Virus record (IMG/VR): IMGVR_UViG_3300013233_000504
Location: 1 to 34,989 of that record
Reading direction: 5' to 3' (one strand)
DNA: 34,989 bases
Source of the DNA: a virus
Shown one piece after another: positions 15,660 through 21,792 of the stretch (position 1 is the first letter of the stretch; each line of letters starts with the position of its first letter). Both the position numbers and the translations under genes were made by a program. Under the pieces are notes generated by a model, which worked only from the letters and a program-made list of their open reading frames with translations, was not told the origin of the DNA and did not search any database.

Positions 15660-16198
15660 AAAATAGCATAGTCACAATCGAGAATGACGGGCAAATCGTT
15701 CAGAGAACAAATTATTACGAGACAGAGCAAGCCAAGCGGGGCGAATTCTATCTCACTTGGAACGCCGGTTGTGGTCGCCTTCTTATCCCCGATTCTCATC
15801 GTCACTTTATCTCAGACATGAAGTGCAACCACTGTCTAGTAACTAATAAAGATATTGGGATAGAGATCCTGTTTGACGACGGAACCGACCACCCTTTTCG
15901 GCTTATGATCTCGCATGAGCAGAATGATAGAAAAATTGAGGCAGGAGAATGCTTGTTGTCTGTTTATGTGCGCATGGGAGAGAAGTATCAGTATCCATGT
16001 AAGTGCGTCATAGAACACGGCAACACAGGCAACCAAAACGCCAAAAAAGAACAGGTGAAATCCTCACAAATCCAAATGAGGATTGATAGCCGAGAAAAGG
16101 CCGCTTACGTCAAACAAGCGCAGCGTGATGGTAAAAAGCTCACAAACTGGCTTTTTGATCTTGCCAACGCCGCATTGGATGACGATTTAAAGAAATGA
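15656..16198 (+). CDS. Unknown phage protein with ribbon-helix-helix-like C-terminus
   Basis: A 180-residue protein. The N-terminal 125 residues look like a beta-rich domain (FYLTWNAGCGRLLIPDSHRH is the most distinctive stretch), with Cys pairs at CNHC and CKC. The C-terminal 45 residues (SSQIQMRIDSREKAAYVKQA, then GKKLTNWLFDLANAAL) have one strand with alternating residues followed by two helices, the layout of Arc/CopG/HicB-like ribbon-helix-helix DNA binders. A fused DNA-binding domain suggests an autoregulator of this cassette or a partner of the methylase. Function is not known. It is the last gene of the promoter 12533 operon. Confidence 0.65.
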   Translation: MKNSIVTIENDGQIVQRTNYYETEQAKRGEFYLTWNAGCGRLLIPDSHRHFISDMKCNHCLVTNKDIGIEILFDDGTDHPFRLMISHEQNDRKIEAGECLLSVYVRMGEKYQYPCKCVIEHGNTGNQNAKKEQVKSSQIQMRIDSREKAAYVKQAQRDGKKLTNWLFDLANAALDDDLKK

Positions 16199-16212
16199 AT
16201 GACCTTAAATTA

Positions 16213-16232
16213 ACCCCATTCGGACGACAATC
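16213..16232 (+). promoter_or_regulatory. Shared 20-bp element, copy A (before putative lysis genes)
   Basis: The copy reads ACCCCATTCGGACGACAATC. It shares 15 of 20 positions with the copies at 23121 and 31755, including an invariant TCGGACGAC. A -10-like TATTAT lies at 16251-16256, about 28 bases from the centre of the element, and no good -35 is present. That spacing and lack of a -35 is what is known for activator-dependent Mor/C promoters of phage Mu. It lies in a 100-base gap and faces the two membrane-protein genes. Confidence 0.7.
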
Positions 16233-16301
16233 AGACCCAAAGTAAGGCAGTATTATTGTTTGATGATATTGCTCTGTTTGGGGCGGGATTGGGGGTATTT
16301 A

Positions 16302-16628
16302 ATGCTGAGTGAATACATGGCCGCAAAAGCCATTCAGGGCGCGGCAGGGGCAATGGGCGCGGCATCCGCGATGGTCTTTCTGTCAACAACGGGGACGCTT
16401 GATTTGATCAGTCGCCTTTTCCTTGGGTTTTATTTGGCCTTAATCGCTACCCCACACACCATGACGATGCTGGGCATGGAGCCGGATACCGACAACATCC
16501 TCTTGATTGGGGGCAGCATCGGCTTTGTTTCGTGGTTCGTTTTGGGTTTGGCTGCCGATTACCTCAACAAGCTGAAAGAACGAGGCGGATTAATGGCGCT
16601 TATCAAGGATTGGAGAGGCGATAAATGA
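16302..16628 (+). CDS. Small membrane protein, possible holin
   Basis: A 108-residue protein. ATG 16302 (GGGGG eight bases upstream) is preferred to the in-frame ATG 16260. Three hydrophobic segments at about 10-28, 35-52 and 66-88 are followed by a charged C-terminus (DYLNKLKERGG ... KDWRGDK). Size, three segments and charged tail match class I holins, which make lesions in the inner membrane at lysis. There is no endolysin next to it, so the call rests on topology. It is preceded by copy A of the shared element, which suggests late expression, and overlaps the next gene as ATGA. Confidence 0.55.
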   Translation: MLSEYMAAKAIQGAAGAMGAASAMVFLSTTGTLDLISRLFLGFYLALIATPHTMTMLGMEPDTDNILLIGGSIGFVSWFVLGLAADYLNKLKERGGLMALIKDWRGDK

Positions 16629-16924
16629 ACGATATTATGCTGGTTTTGTTGCCCCTGATTGTTTTAGGCATTTTTGTTTTAATGTCACAGCACCACAAAA
16701 AGCTGCCCATGACCCAACGTCTGGGGTGGGGGTTGATCTCTCTTGGCCTGCTGGGTGAGTTCGTTTTGCGGATTGATCCGGGATCCGGCCTGCTCTGGAT
16801 GTGTGTGTTGAAAGATTTCGGGGTGATGGTGTTGGTTTCGAGAGTGCTGTTTTTGATGGCCATTGGCCGAACGTGCTACAAGGGCGGCATGAAGCCAACC
16901 CCTTTATCCAATATGAAGAATTAA
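16625..16924 (+). CDS. Small membrane protein, holin/antiholin partner candidate
   Basis: A 99-residue protein with hydrophobic segments at about 4-20, 34-50 and 66-86, starting MNDIMLVLLPLIVLGIFVLM. A His/Lys-rich loop (SQHHKKLPMTQR) separates the first two. It is translated from an ATGA overlap with the previous membrane protein, so the two are made together, as holin/antiholin pairs often are. No other known family is recognised. A strong terminator lies 6 bases after the stop. Confidence 0.5.
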   Translation: MNDIMLVLLPLIVLGIFVLMSQHHKKLPMTQRLGWGLISLGLLGEFVLRIDPGSGLLWMCVLKDFGVMVLVSRVLFLMAIGRTCYKGGMKPTPLSNMKN

Positions 16925-16929
16925 TGGTT

Positions 16930-16973
16930 GGCGGTGGTTCGTTCCAAATTGGAACCAACCATCACGCCTTTTT
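16930..16973 (+). terminator. Rho-independent terminator between membrane genes and repressor
   Basis: The stem TGGTTCGTTCC (16935-16945) pairs with GGAACCAACCA (16951-16961) at ten of eleven positions around an AAATT loop. An outer GGCG/CGCC pair extends it and TTTTT follows at 16969-16973. It stops rightward transcription from the membrane genes. The hairpin overlaps the last codon and stop of the leftward repressor gene, so convergent messages meet here. Confidence 0.85.
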
Positions 16974-17345
16974 ATCCAACTGCATCTCTCGAACGGCCTT
17001 CTCCAGTACGTTTATTCGTTTCTTTTCCTCAGCAACAGCCGAAATCTCTCTCTGTTGATCGGGGGTCAACTCTTCAAATAGAGCGACCATCTTAATCAGC
17101 TTGGGATCAACTCCACCCGATGATTCCTCGCTTTTATAAACTGGATTCTCTCCACTAAGCAGCCACTCCAACCGTAACCCGTGTCGCTTCGCAACGGTTT
17201 CACATACCTCGTATGGGATTTTATCCCTAATCTTCCAAGTGCTAAGCGTTGTCCTACTGTTGCCAATACATTCAGATAGTTGAGTGTTATTTTGCACGTT
17301 AAAAACCACCCTAAGCCTTTTTAAAATCTCTTCTGTCCGACTCAT
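16962..17345 (-). CDS. CI-like repressor (helix-turn-helix, short form)
   Basis: A 127-residue protein on the minus strand. Residues 5-60 (RVVFNVQNNTQLSECIGNSR ... YEVCETVAKRHGLRLEWLLS) match the CI-type helix-turn-helix of phage repressors, including the 'LEWLLxG' end. No S24 self-cleaving peptidase domain follows. Instead there is a short hydrophilic helix (LFEELTPDQQREISAVAEEK) that could dimerise. Without the peptidase, induction would need an antirepressor, and the Rha-like protein at 27420 is one candidate by family. The Shine-Dalgarno GAGGAG lies nine bases before the start. It is divergent from the early genes, the usual lysis/lysogeny switch. Confidence 0.85.
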   Translation of the reverse strand: MSRTEEILKRLRVVFNVQNNTQLSECIGNSRTTLSTWKIRDKIPYEVCETVAKRHGLRLEWLLSGENPVYKSEESSGGVDPKLIKMVALFEELTPDQQREISAVAEEKKRINVLEKAVREMQLDKKA

Positions 17346-17462
17346 ATCGTGAACTCCTCTTGCAATGTATTCGAATCGGAACTATTATTGTTCACAGTCC
17401 GCAACACATTTTAACCAATCGTTTTAAGTGTTTGTTTTCATTGTACAAGAAAGGAGAAAACC
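17346..17462. promoter_or_regulatory. Divergent switch region between repressor and early genes
   Basis: A 117-base intergenic region, clearly AT-richer than its surroundings, that must hold the promoters of both the leftward repressor and the rightward early operon. Inverted copies of GTGAAC/GTTCAC (17349 and 17390), an ATTCGAAT dyad at 17369-17376, and an imperfect CGGAACT/AGTCCG pair (17377-17401) are candidate operators. I could not fix either promoter with confidence. AAGGAG sits before the early ATG 17463. Confidence 0.7.
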
Positions 17463-17666
17463 ATGCCTTTGGCAACAGGTGAAGAACTATATAGAGAAGT
17501 AAAAGCCGGTTTCGTTCAACAAGGAACAACCTTTCACCAATGGTGCCGGTCAGTTAAAAAAAACCCAACCGGTGTGAAAGCCGCTGTTTTCGGCACATGG
17601 AGCGGCATCAAAGGTAAGCAGGTTTTATCCGATGTCGCCACCGCTGCCGGAGTTCTGAAATCGTGA
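17463..17666 (+). CDS. Small early regulator, Cro-position
   Basis: A 67-residue protein with a strong ribosome site (AAGGAG). It begins MPLATGEELYREVKAGFVQQ and includes FHQWCRSVKKNPTGVKAAVFGTW, a helix-turn-helix-like plan found in small phage regulators that bind DNA. It is the first gene rightward from the switch region, in the Cro position. Family identity is not certain, and the role as a second regulator that opposes the repressor is inferred from position. Confidence 0.65.
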   Translation: MPLATGEELYREVKAGFVQQGTTFHQWCRSVKKNPTGVKAAVFGTWSGIKGKQVLSDVATAAGVLKS

Positions 17667-17806
17667 TCCCGATTTACGAACAGATCGAAAGCATCTTTTT
17701 TCCTATCGGCTTTATTCAATCCGCCATCACATCCGCCTATTTCGCTGGCTCCGTGCTGATTACATTGGCACTCGCCGGTTTCCTCTGCTGGAGATTCAAT
17801 AAATGA
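17663..17806 (+). CDS. Tiny membrane protein (47 residues, GTG start)
   Basis: It is read from GTG 17663, which overlaps the previous TGA (GTGA), to TGA 17804. The protein starts VIPIYEQIESIFFPIGF and has one hydrophobic stretch (SAYFAGSVLITLALAGFLCW) followed by RFNK, a single-pass segment with a positive end. Its stop overlaps the ATG of the next gene (ATGA). These couplings on both sides are the main support. Function is unknown. It may be a small membrane early protein such as a superinfection factor, which is speculation. Confidence 0.6.
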   Translation: MIPIYEQIESIFFPIGFIQSAITSAYFAGSVLITLALAGFLCWRFNK

Positions 17807-18006
17807 CAACCAACGTGCTGGTCGCCATGCGCCACAAACAATGCACCAACATCCAAACCCTACTGGAACAGGGCGGCTTGATCCAATCCTCCACCGTCCG
17901 CGTCCACATGCCTGATGGCTCCATCGCCATCGTCGATCCTCTGGGTGAGATCACCCACGACCTCACCTCAGCCCAACTGCGCAACCGTCCGCTAGAGACC
18001 GCGTAA
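17803..18006 (+). CDS. Small early protein, unknown
   Basis: A 67-residue protein starting in an ATGA overlap. A helical first part (MRHKQCTNIQTLLEQGGLIQ) is followed by a strand/hairpin (STVRVHMPDGSIAIVDPLG) and a short tail. No known family is recognised. It precedes the serine recombinase by 11 bases including its ribosome site AAGGAG, and may be an accessory or directionality factor for it. Confidence 0.6.
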   Translation: MTTNVLVAMRHKQCTNIQTLLEQGGLIQSSTVRVHMPDGSIAIVDPLGEITHDLTSAQLRNRPLETA

Positions 18007-18017
18007 GGAGAACCACC

Positions 18018-18740
18018 ATGAAACTGATCGGATATATCAGAGTGAGCACCAAAGAACAGGCCACCGATGGCCACAGCCTGCAAACCCAGCGAGAACAGAT
18101 CCAACGCTACTGTGAAGCGTTCGATCACGAGTTGGTCGGCATCATCGAAGACGCTGGCGTATCAGCCAGCAAACCGTTTGAGAAACGTGCCGGTGGCCAG
18201 AAGGTCATGGACGTTATCACCCAAGGCAACGCCGAAGGTCTGGTGGTTGCGCGCATCGACCGTGCATGGCGCGTGGCACTGGATGGCCTGCTGACCTTCG
18301 CATGGTTCAGCAAACAAGGTGTGTCGTTTCATTCGTGGAATGAGCGCGTCGATACCGGTACCCCAGAAGGCAAGTTCCAGTTGATCACCATGCTGGGCAT
18401 GGCCGAGATGGAACTGGATCGAATCCGCCAACGCACCAAAGATGCCATGCAAGGCTTGAAAGATCGGGGGGCGGTTTACGGCACCATCCCTTTTGGCACT
18501 AAAGCGGTGGACGGGATGCTCTACCGCGACCCGAAAACATGGAAGGTTCGCCAAACCATCATCCGCGCCCGTAACCGCAAGAAGCCGATCCCCTATCGTA
18601 AGCTGGCTGCGCAACTCTCCAACCGTGTGGCGGCTCCCAGTGGTGGCAAAACGTGGCACGTCTCAACCCTGCAAGGGATCATCAAAAACCACACCGATGT
18701 GGCCAAGCTGCCGTTGATGGGAGAGCGTCATGTCCACTAA
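18018..18740 (+). CDS. Serine recombinase (resolvase/invertase family)
   Basis: A 240-residue protein. The N-terminus GYIRVSTKEQATDGHSLQTQ carries the nucleophilic Ser10 in the resolvase motif, followed by a YCEAF segment, VVARIDRAWR (conserved Arg residues) and a MAEMELDRIRQRTKDAM long helix. A Lys/Arg-rich region with an HTH-like part (PYRKLAAQLSNRVAAPSG) follows. It lacks the large C-terminal domains of phage integrases of the phiC31 type and resembles resolvases or small IS607-like enzymes in size. It could resolve dimers, invert a segment or integrate. It overlaps the downstream tyrosine recombinase by 11 bases, so the two are produced together. Confidence 0.88.
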   Translation: MKLIGYIRVSTKEQATDGHSLQTQREQIQRYCEAFDHELVGIIEDAGVSASKPFEKRAGGQKVMDVITQGNAEGLVVARIDRAWRVALDGLLTFAWFSKQGVSFHSWNERVDTGTPEGKFQLITMLGMAEMELDRIRQRTKDAMQGLKDRGAVYGTIPFGTKAVDGMLYRDPKTWKVRQTIIRARNRKKPIPYRKLAAQLSNRVAAPSGGKTWHVSTLQGIIKNHTDVAKLPLMGERHVH

Positions 18741-19674
18741 ATTCATGCCAAGAAACGTGCGACCCGCTGGCGATCTGATCAACCTCTGCAACCGCTTTCT
18801 CGATCACATCAAGAACGTGCTTTCCGTCAACACCGTCAAGGCCTATCAGATTGATCTGGAACAGTTGGTGGGCTTCTGCCGTGGGGGTGGCATAGAGAGC
18901 ATCCAACAGATCAACGCCATCATCATAGACAACTGGCTCGATGCGATGATGAAAGGCGAGGGCGTTAAACCCCGAACCGCTGCCCGAAAACTGGAAGCCG
19001 CCAAGAGTTTGCTGCGTTGGGCGTTCCAGCGCGAACTGATCAACAGCAATCCTGGCGACCGCTGCCACATCTCTTATGACGAAGCGCCCGTGATTGCCCC
19101 GCCGTCTGAGGTGATGAATCGGGTCATCGACACCATCAGCACCGAATCAACCTTAGGTAAGCGCGACAGAGCCATGCTGCTGCTGATGAAGGATGGCGCG
19201 ATGCGAATCAGTGCGGTGGCATCACTCGACCTCTACAACCCCGACCAACCACCGATCCACAGCATCCACCCGAATGGCTTGATCTACTACCCATGCAAAG
19301 GCCGCACTGAAAACACCATCGTCCAACGTGGCACGTTGCAGGCGGTGCAAGCGTGGCTTGATGTCCGTCATGAACTGGTGAAGCGCAACAGCCCCACGGC
19401 GTTGTTTCTCAGCACCCGAGGTTCACGCATGGGGCGTGGAGCGATCCATTCCAGAGTCAAACACGCTGGCAAAGAGGCCGGTGTTCCAAGCCTGCACGCG
19501 CATCTGCTGCGCCATCGCCGCATCGGGGATCTGATCGAGAAGACGGGGGATTTCCGTTTGGGGCAGGCGTTAGCAGGCCACAAGAGGGCAACAACGACGA
19601 TCAGTGTCTACGGCCACAGTGAGCGGATTAAGTTGCTGAAACGGATTCAGGGTGAGGGTGATGAGAACAAATAA
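18730..19674 (+). CDS. Tyrosine recombinase 1 (phage integrase family)
   Basis: A 314-residue protein. The N-terminal SAM-like core-binding domain (residues 10-105, e.g. FLDHIKNVLSVNTVKAYQID) is followed by a catalytic domain with R159 (AMRISAVASL), H258 and R261 (HLLRH), H284 (GHKR) and nucleophile Y294 (SVYGH). The full Arg-His-Arg-His-Tyr set is in place and the length is typical. It follows the serine recombinase directly with an overlap. Either it or the second tyrosine recombinase at 21789 could integrate the prophage, or one may resolve multimers of the circular genome. Confidence 0.9.
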   Translation: MSTKFMPRNVRPAGDLINLCNRFLDHIKNVLSVNTVKAYQIDLEQLVGFCRGGGIESIQQINAIIIDNWLDAMMKGEGVKPRTAARKLEAAKSLLRWAFQRELINSNPGDRCHISYDEAPVIAPPSEVMNRVIDTISTESTLGKRDRAMLLLMKDGAMRISAVASLDLYNPDQPPIHSIHPNGLIYYPCKGRTENTIVQRGTLQAVQAWLDVRHELVKRNSPTALFLSTRGSRMGRGAIHSRVKHAGKEAGVPSLHAHLLRHRRIGDLIEKTGDFRLGQALAGHKRATTTISVYGHSERIKLLKRIQGEGDENK

Positions 19675-19894
19675 CGAGGATCAAGACCGACTGCCCGATG
19701 GCAGTTGGGACTTTGCCAAAATTGATCAACAGATGAGCCGGTACAGCTACCAGCTCAAACAGAAACTCAAGAGAGAGGGGCTATGCCAAAAAGCAAACCA
19801 AGACTCTGCAAACGCTGTGGAACGGCGCTCAAGTACCGCAAGAGAAGCTGTGATGTCTGTGGAGCCACTTACGCTACAAAACGCTTTGTTATGA
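19661..19894 (+). CDS. Small hypothetical protein overlapping the next gene
   Basis: A 77-residue reading frame from ATG 19661, or from GTG 19652 with three more residues. The first 43 residues (MRTNNEDQDRLPDGSWDFAK ... LKREGL) look like a normal protein. The rest overlaps the zinc-ribbon gene at 19783 for 112 bases in another frame and looks less natural. The true gene may have the real stop as shown or be expressed with a shift into 19783. Such a shift would be -1, which I regard as possible but unsupported. Low-complexity or function clues are absent. Confidence 0.45.
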   Translation: MRTNNEDQDRLPDGSWDFAKIDQQMSRYSYQLKQKLKREGLCQKANQDSANAVERRSSTAREAVMSVEPLTLQNALL

Positions 19895-20079
19895 CCCCAC
19901 GGCATATTTCAGCGGTCAAGATGCAGTCCAATCGCAAGGGCTTGATCTTCCGCAATGACGACAGCTTGTACCGCGACAAGTTGGCGATGATGGGGGTGGC
20001 ATCCTGCAAAGAGCTTAACCAGAGACAGTTTAGACAGTTTATGTCTGATCTGGATCACCTGCCAAACGTAGCACGATAG
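19783..20079 (+). CDS. Zinc-ribbon protein, unknown
   Basis: A 98-residue protein with GAGAGAGGGG just before ATG 19783. The N-terminal part has two Cys pairs in the C-x2-C ... C-x2-C form (LCKRCGTALKYRKRSCDVCG), a treble-clef or ribbon that should bind zinc and nucleic acid. The remainder is basic and helical (LYRDKLAMMGVASCKELNQR). This type is common in phage early regions and may be a small replication or transcription accessory. A terminator follows immediately after the stop. Confidence 0.7.
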   Translation: MPKSKPRLCKRCGTALKYRKRSCDVCGATYATKRFVMTPRHISAVKMQSNRKGLIFRNDDSLYRDKLAMMGVASCKELNQRQFRQFMSDLDHLPNVAR

Positions 20080-20080
20080 G

Positions 20081-20100
20081 CGGCCTGCTCAGGCCGTTTT
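20081..20100 (+). terminator. Rho-independent terminator after the recombinase operon
   Basis: CGGCCT-GCTC-AGGCCG (20081-20096) is a perfect six-base stem with a tetraloop, followed by TTTT. It begins one base after the TAG of the zinc-ribbon gene. It should close the early transcription unit that starts at 17463. Confidence 0.85.
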
Positions 20101-20135
20101 ACTCAGCAAATCAAATATGTATAGAGGTTTTTATT

Positions 20136-20429
20136 ATGACGTTACCAACTGCGCTGTGTGGGTTAAATCGCCACATTCTTGGTTTAAACGAATCCAGACA
20201 ATTGAACGATAAGGGTAGGTTGATAAGTTTTTATTCAATTGGCTTTTGGATGATGGGTGCTTTTTTTTCGATGTTAGTGAGTTTTAGAGGGTTAGTTCGA
20301 TTGTTGGGAAATAATGTATATTATGTTAAATATAACGTAACCCCTTTAAATACAGCGTCAAACCCACCCAATCAAACAATAAGAGCTGTTATCAGCAACA
20401 AGCCACACGCATCTGGAGAACGCTCATGA
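20136..20429 (+). CDS. Possible small membrane protein (weak ORF)
   Basis: A 97-residue frame. In favour: an AGAGG ribosome site before ATG 20136, an ATGA overlap with the replication gene at 20426, and a hydrophobic segment (ISFYSIGFWMMGAFFSMLVS). Against: its second half crosses a very AT-rich stretch with dyad repeats that looks regulatory, and the C-terminus is of low quality. If it is not real, the interval 20101-20425 is a leader/regulatory region for the replication gene. I lean slightly to real for the first half only. Confidence 0.35.
   Translation: MTLPTALCGLNRHILGLNESRQLNDKGRLISFYSIGFWMMGAFFSMLVSFRGLVRLLGNNVYYVKYNVTPLNTASNPPNQTIRAVISNKPHASGERS
20311..20336. promoter_or_regulatory. 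AT-rich dyad pair ahead of the replication gene
   Basis: ATAATGTATATTAT (20311-20324, five-base arms) is directly followed by GTTAAATATAAC (20325-20336, four-base arms). The surrounding 60 bases are far AT-richer than the flanking genes. It lies about 90 bases before the replication gene. It may be an operator/promoter or part of an origin unwinding element. No matching repeated iterons were seen, so the exact role is open. Confidence 0.45.
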
Positions 20430-21313
20430 GCGCCCAAGCGATGGCATGGGCTTGGGATCAAAACCTAAAGTATCTGCCTAAATTAATCCTGTTGGCATTA
20501 GCCGAAAACTCAACATCAGAAGGGGTCTGCCAACCATCCATCGAGACTATTTCGGCTTGGTGCGGGGCATCAAGAACAGCAGTGATTCGCAACATAAACC
20601 AACTCGTAGAGGATAAATTTTTAACTAAAACAATACGACGAATTGGGACGACAAATGCCACTAATATTTACACGCTACAACTAAAGAAAGCTGCGGATAA
20701 ACACAATAACAAAACGTCAATAGGGGGTAGCGGAAAAGGACTAGGGGGGGTAGCGGAAAAGGATCAGGGGGGTGGCGGAAAGGGACTAAGGGGGGGTGGC
20801 GGAGACGCACCCATTGTATTTAGTACAAGACGTAAAAAGACTACTACAGACAGTACGTCCCAAGTTCCAACCACTGATGCTTCGATTTCAAAAGGCGTAA
20901 GTAGTCGTAATTTTGAATATGTATTTCCAAAAGATCTAAGCCCGAAAGATCAGTTGGACATCGGTGAGATTCTAAAAGCAGTTAATACGGAAACGGGGCA
21001 ACAAATTCTTGATGTCCTTGCGGTGAATTTCAAGGACGGCAAGGTTCGTAACGCCACTGCTCTTACCCGTGGTCTCGTTGCTCGATGTGAGAAGGGTGAT
21101 TTTAATCCTGCGCCTGGTGAAGCGGTTGCCAAAGCTCGATCCAACCCTGCAAACGACATGACGGTATCCAAGGTGATCCACAGCACAACGGTTCCCGATA
21201 GGACGAACGATGAGATTTGGGCAGCTCAGGCGAAAGTCATGCGGATGACGCTCGATGAGTTCAAAGCCAAATACGTTCCCACTGCGGACTCTGGGGATGC
21301 CTCATGTCATTGA
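20426..21313 (+). CDS. Replication initiation protein (DnaD/O-like N-terminal winged helix)
   Basis: A 295-residue protein. Residues 1-85 form a winged-helix pattern common to phage replication proteins of the helix-turn-helix 36/DnaD/lambda O type: LKYLPKLILLALAENSTSEG, CQPSIETISAWCGAS, VIRNINQLVEDKFLTKTIRR. A polar Gly/Lys linker around 95-130 has repeats of the form GGGSGKGLGG, encoded by repeated ggggg/ggaaa tracts. The C-terminal part (EYVFPKDLSPKDQLDIGEIL) is helical and may bind helicase or DNA. It probably recognises the origin and loads the replisome. Context: early region, just downstream of AT-rich dyads. Confidence 0.75.
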   Translation: MSAQAMAWAWDQNLKYLPKLILLALAENSTSEGVCQPSIETISAWCGASRTAVIRNINQLVEDKFLTKTIRRIGTTNATNIYTLQLKKAADKHNNKTSIGGSGKGLGGVAEKDQGGGGKGLRGGGGDAPIVFSTRRKKTTTDSTSQVPTTDASISKGVSSRNFEYVFPKDLSPKDQLDIGEILKAVNTETGQQILDVLAVNFKDGKVRNATALTRGLVARCEKGDFNPAPGEAVAKARSNPANDMTVSKVIHSTTVPDRTNDEIWAAQAKVMRMTLDEFKAKYVPTADSGDASCH

Positions 21314-21792
21314 TTTCACTAAACTCACAGGGAAACGGTCACGGTGAAGTTAGGCGGGTTACTAGTCCATTAACTTCCCATTGGCTTGTGGCATATCCCA
21401 ACTCGTTGTGGTCGGTAGGCGGCCTAGATAATATATTAGCAAACCTGCATATAGTGAAACCGGCCGCCCTTGGCGTGGTTGGTTGGTGGTTATCTGTTTG
21501 TAATCAGTGGCTTACGGTGTGCCTCCGGCGTTCGTCTCCGGTCATAAACCCCACCCCCCCTGCAAAGCTCAGCAATAAATACACTGGTTGGTTGGTAGGT
21601 AGCGCCTCTAAAAATGGAACACCCCGCATGGGGCGAACCAACACAGCAATCACCACCGCCAAAAATAGCGCTGGAGCAAATCTGGCAGCCACCACCAAAC
21701 GAACGCCACATAACCAATACCATCGCAAGGCCAAAGCATCTAAAACGCTTAGATGCGGTTTATGGGCTTCTTTCGTTAGGGGGAGCAGATGA
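21304..21792 (+). CDS. ORF of unclear status between replication gene and integrase 2
   Basis: A 162-residue frame that starts at ATG 21304, ten bases before the replication gene stop, and ends in an ATGA overlap with the recombinase at 21789. Both joints look like translational coupling. However, the protein has an odd composition (Ser/Thr/Asn/Lys-rich second half, NAXXXA-like runs), no domain is recognised, and minus-strand frames are also open here. The region includes GGCGGCC/GGCCGCC inverted arms at 21418-21468 and a CCCC-GCAT-GGGG hairpin at 21622-21633. If it does not code, the 470-base stretch may hold the attachment site of the adjacent integrase. Confidence 0.45.
   Translation: MSLISLNSQGNGHGEVRRVTSPLTSHWLVAYPNSLWSVGGLDNILANLHIVKPAALGVVGWWLSVCNQWLTVCLRRSSPVINPTPPAKLSNKYTGWLVGSASKNGTPRMGRTNTAITTAKNSAGANLAATTKRTPHNQYHRKAKASKTLRCGLWASFVRGSR
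21736..21756. promoter_or_regulatory. Perfect inverted repeat before integrase 2
   Basis: GCATCTAA (21736-21743) and TTAGATGC (21749-21756) surround the loop AACGC. The eight-base perfect arms lie 33 bases upstream of the recombinase ATG. It may be a protein-binding site, a weak hairpin in the leader, or a core/arm site used by the recombinase. No U-tract follows, so it is not a classic terminator. Confidence 0.5.
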
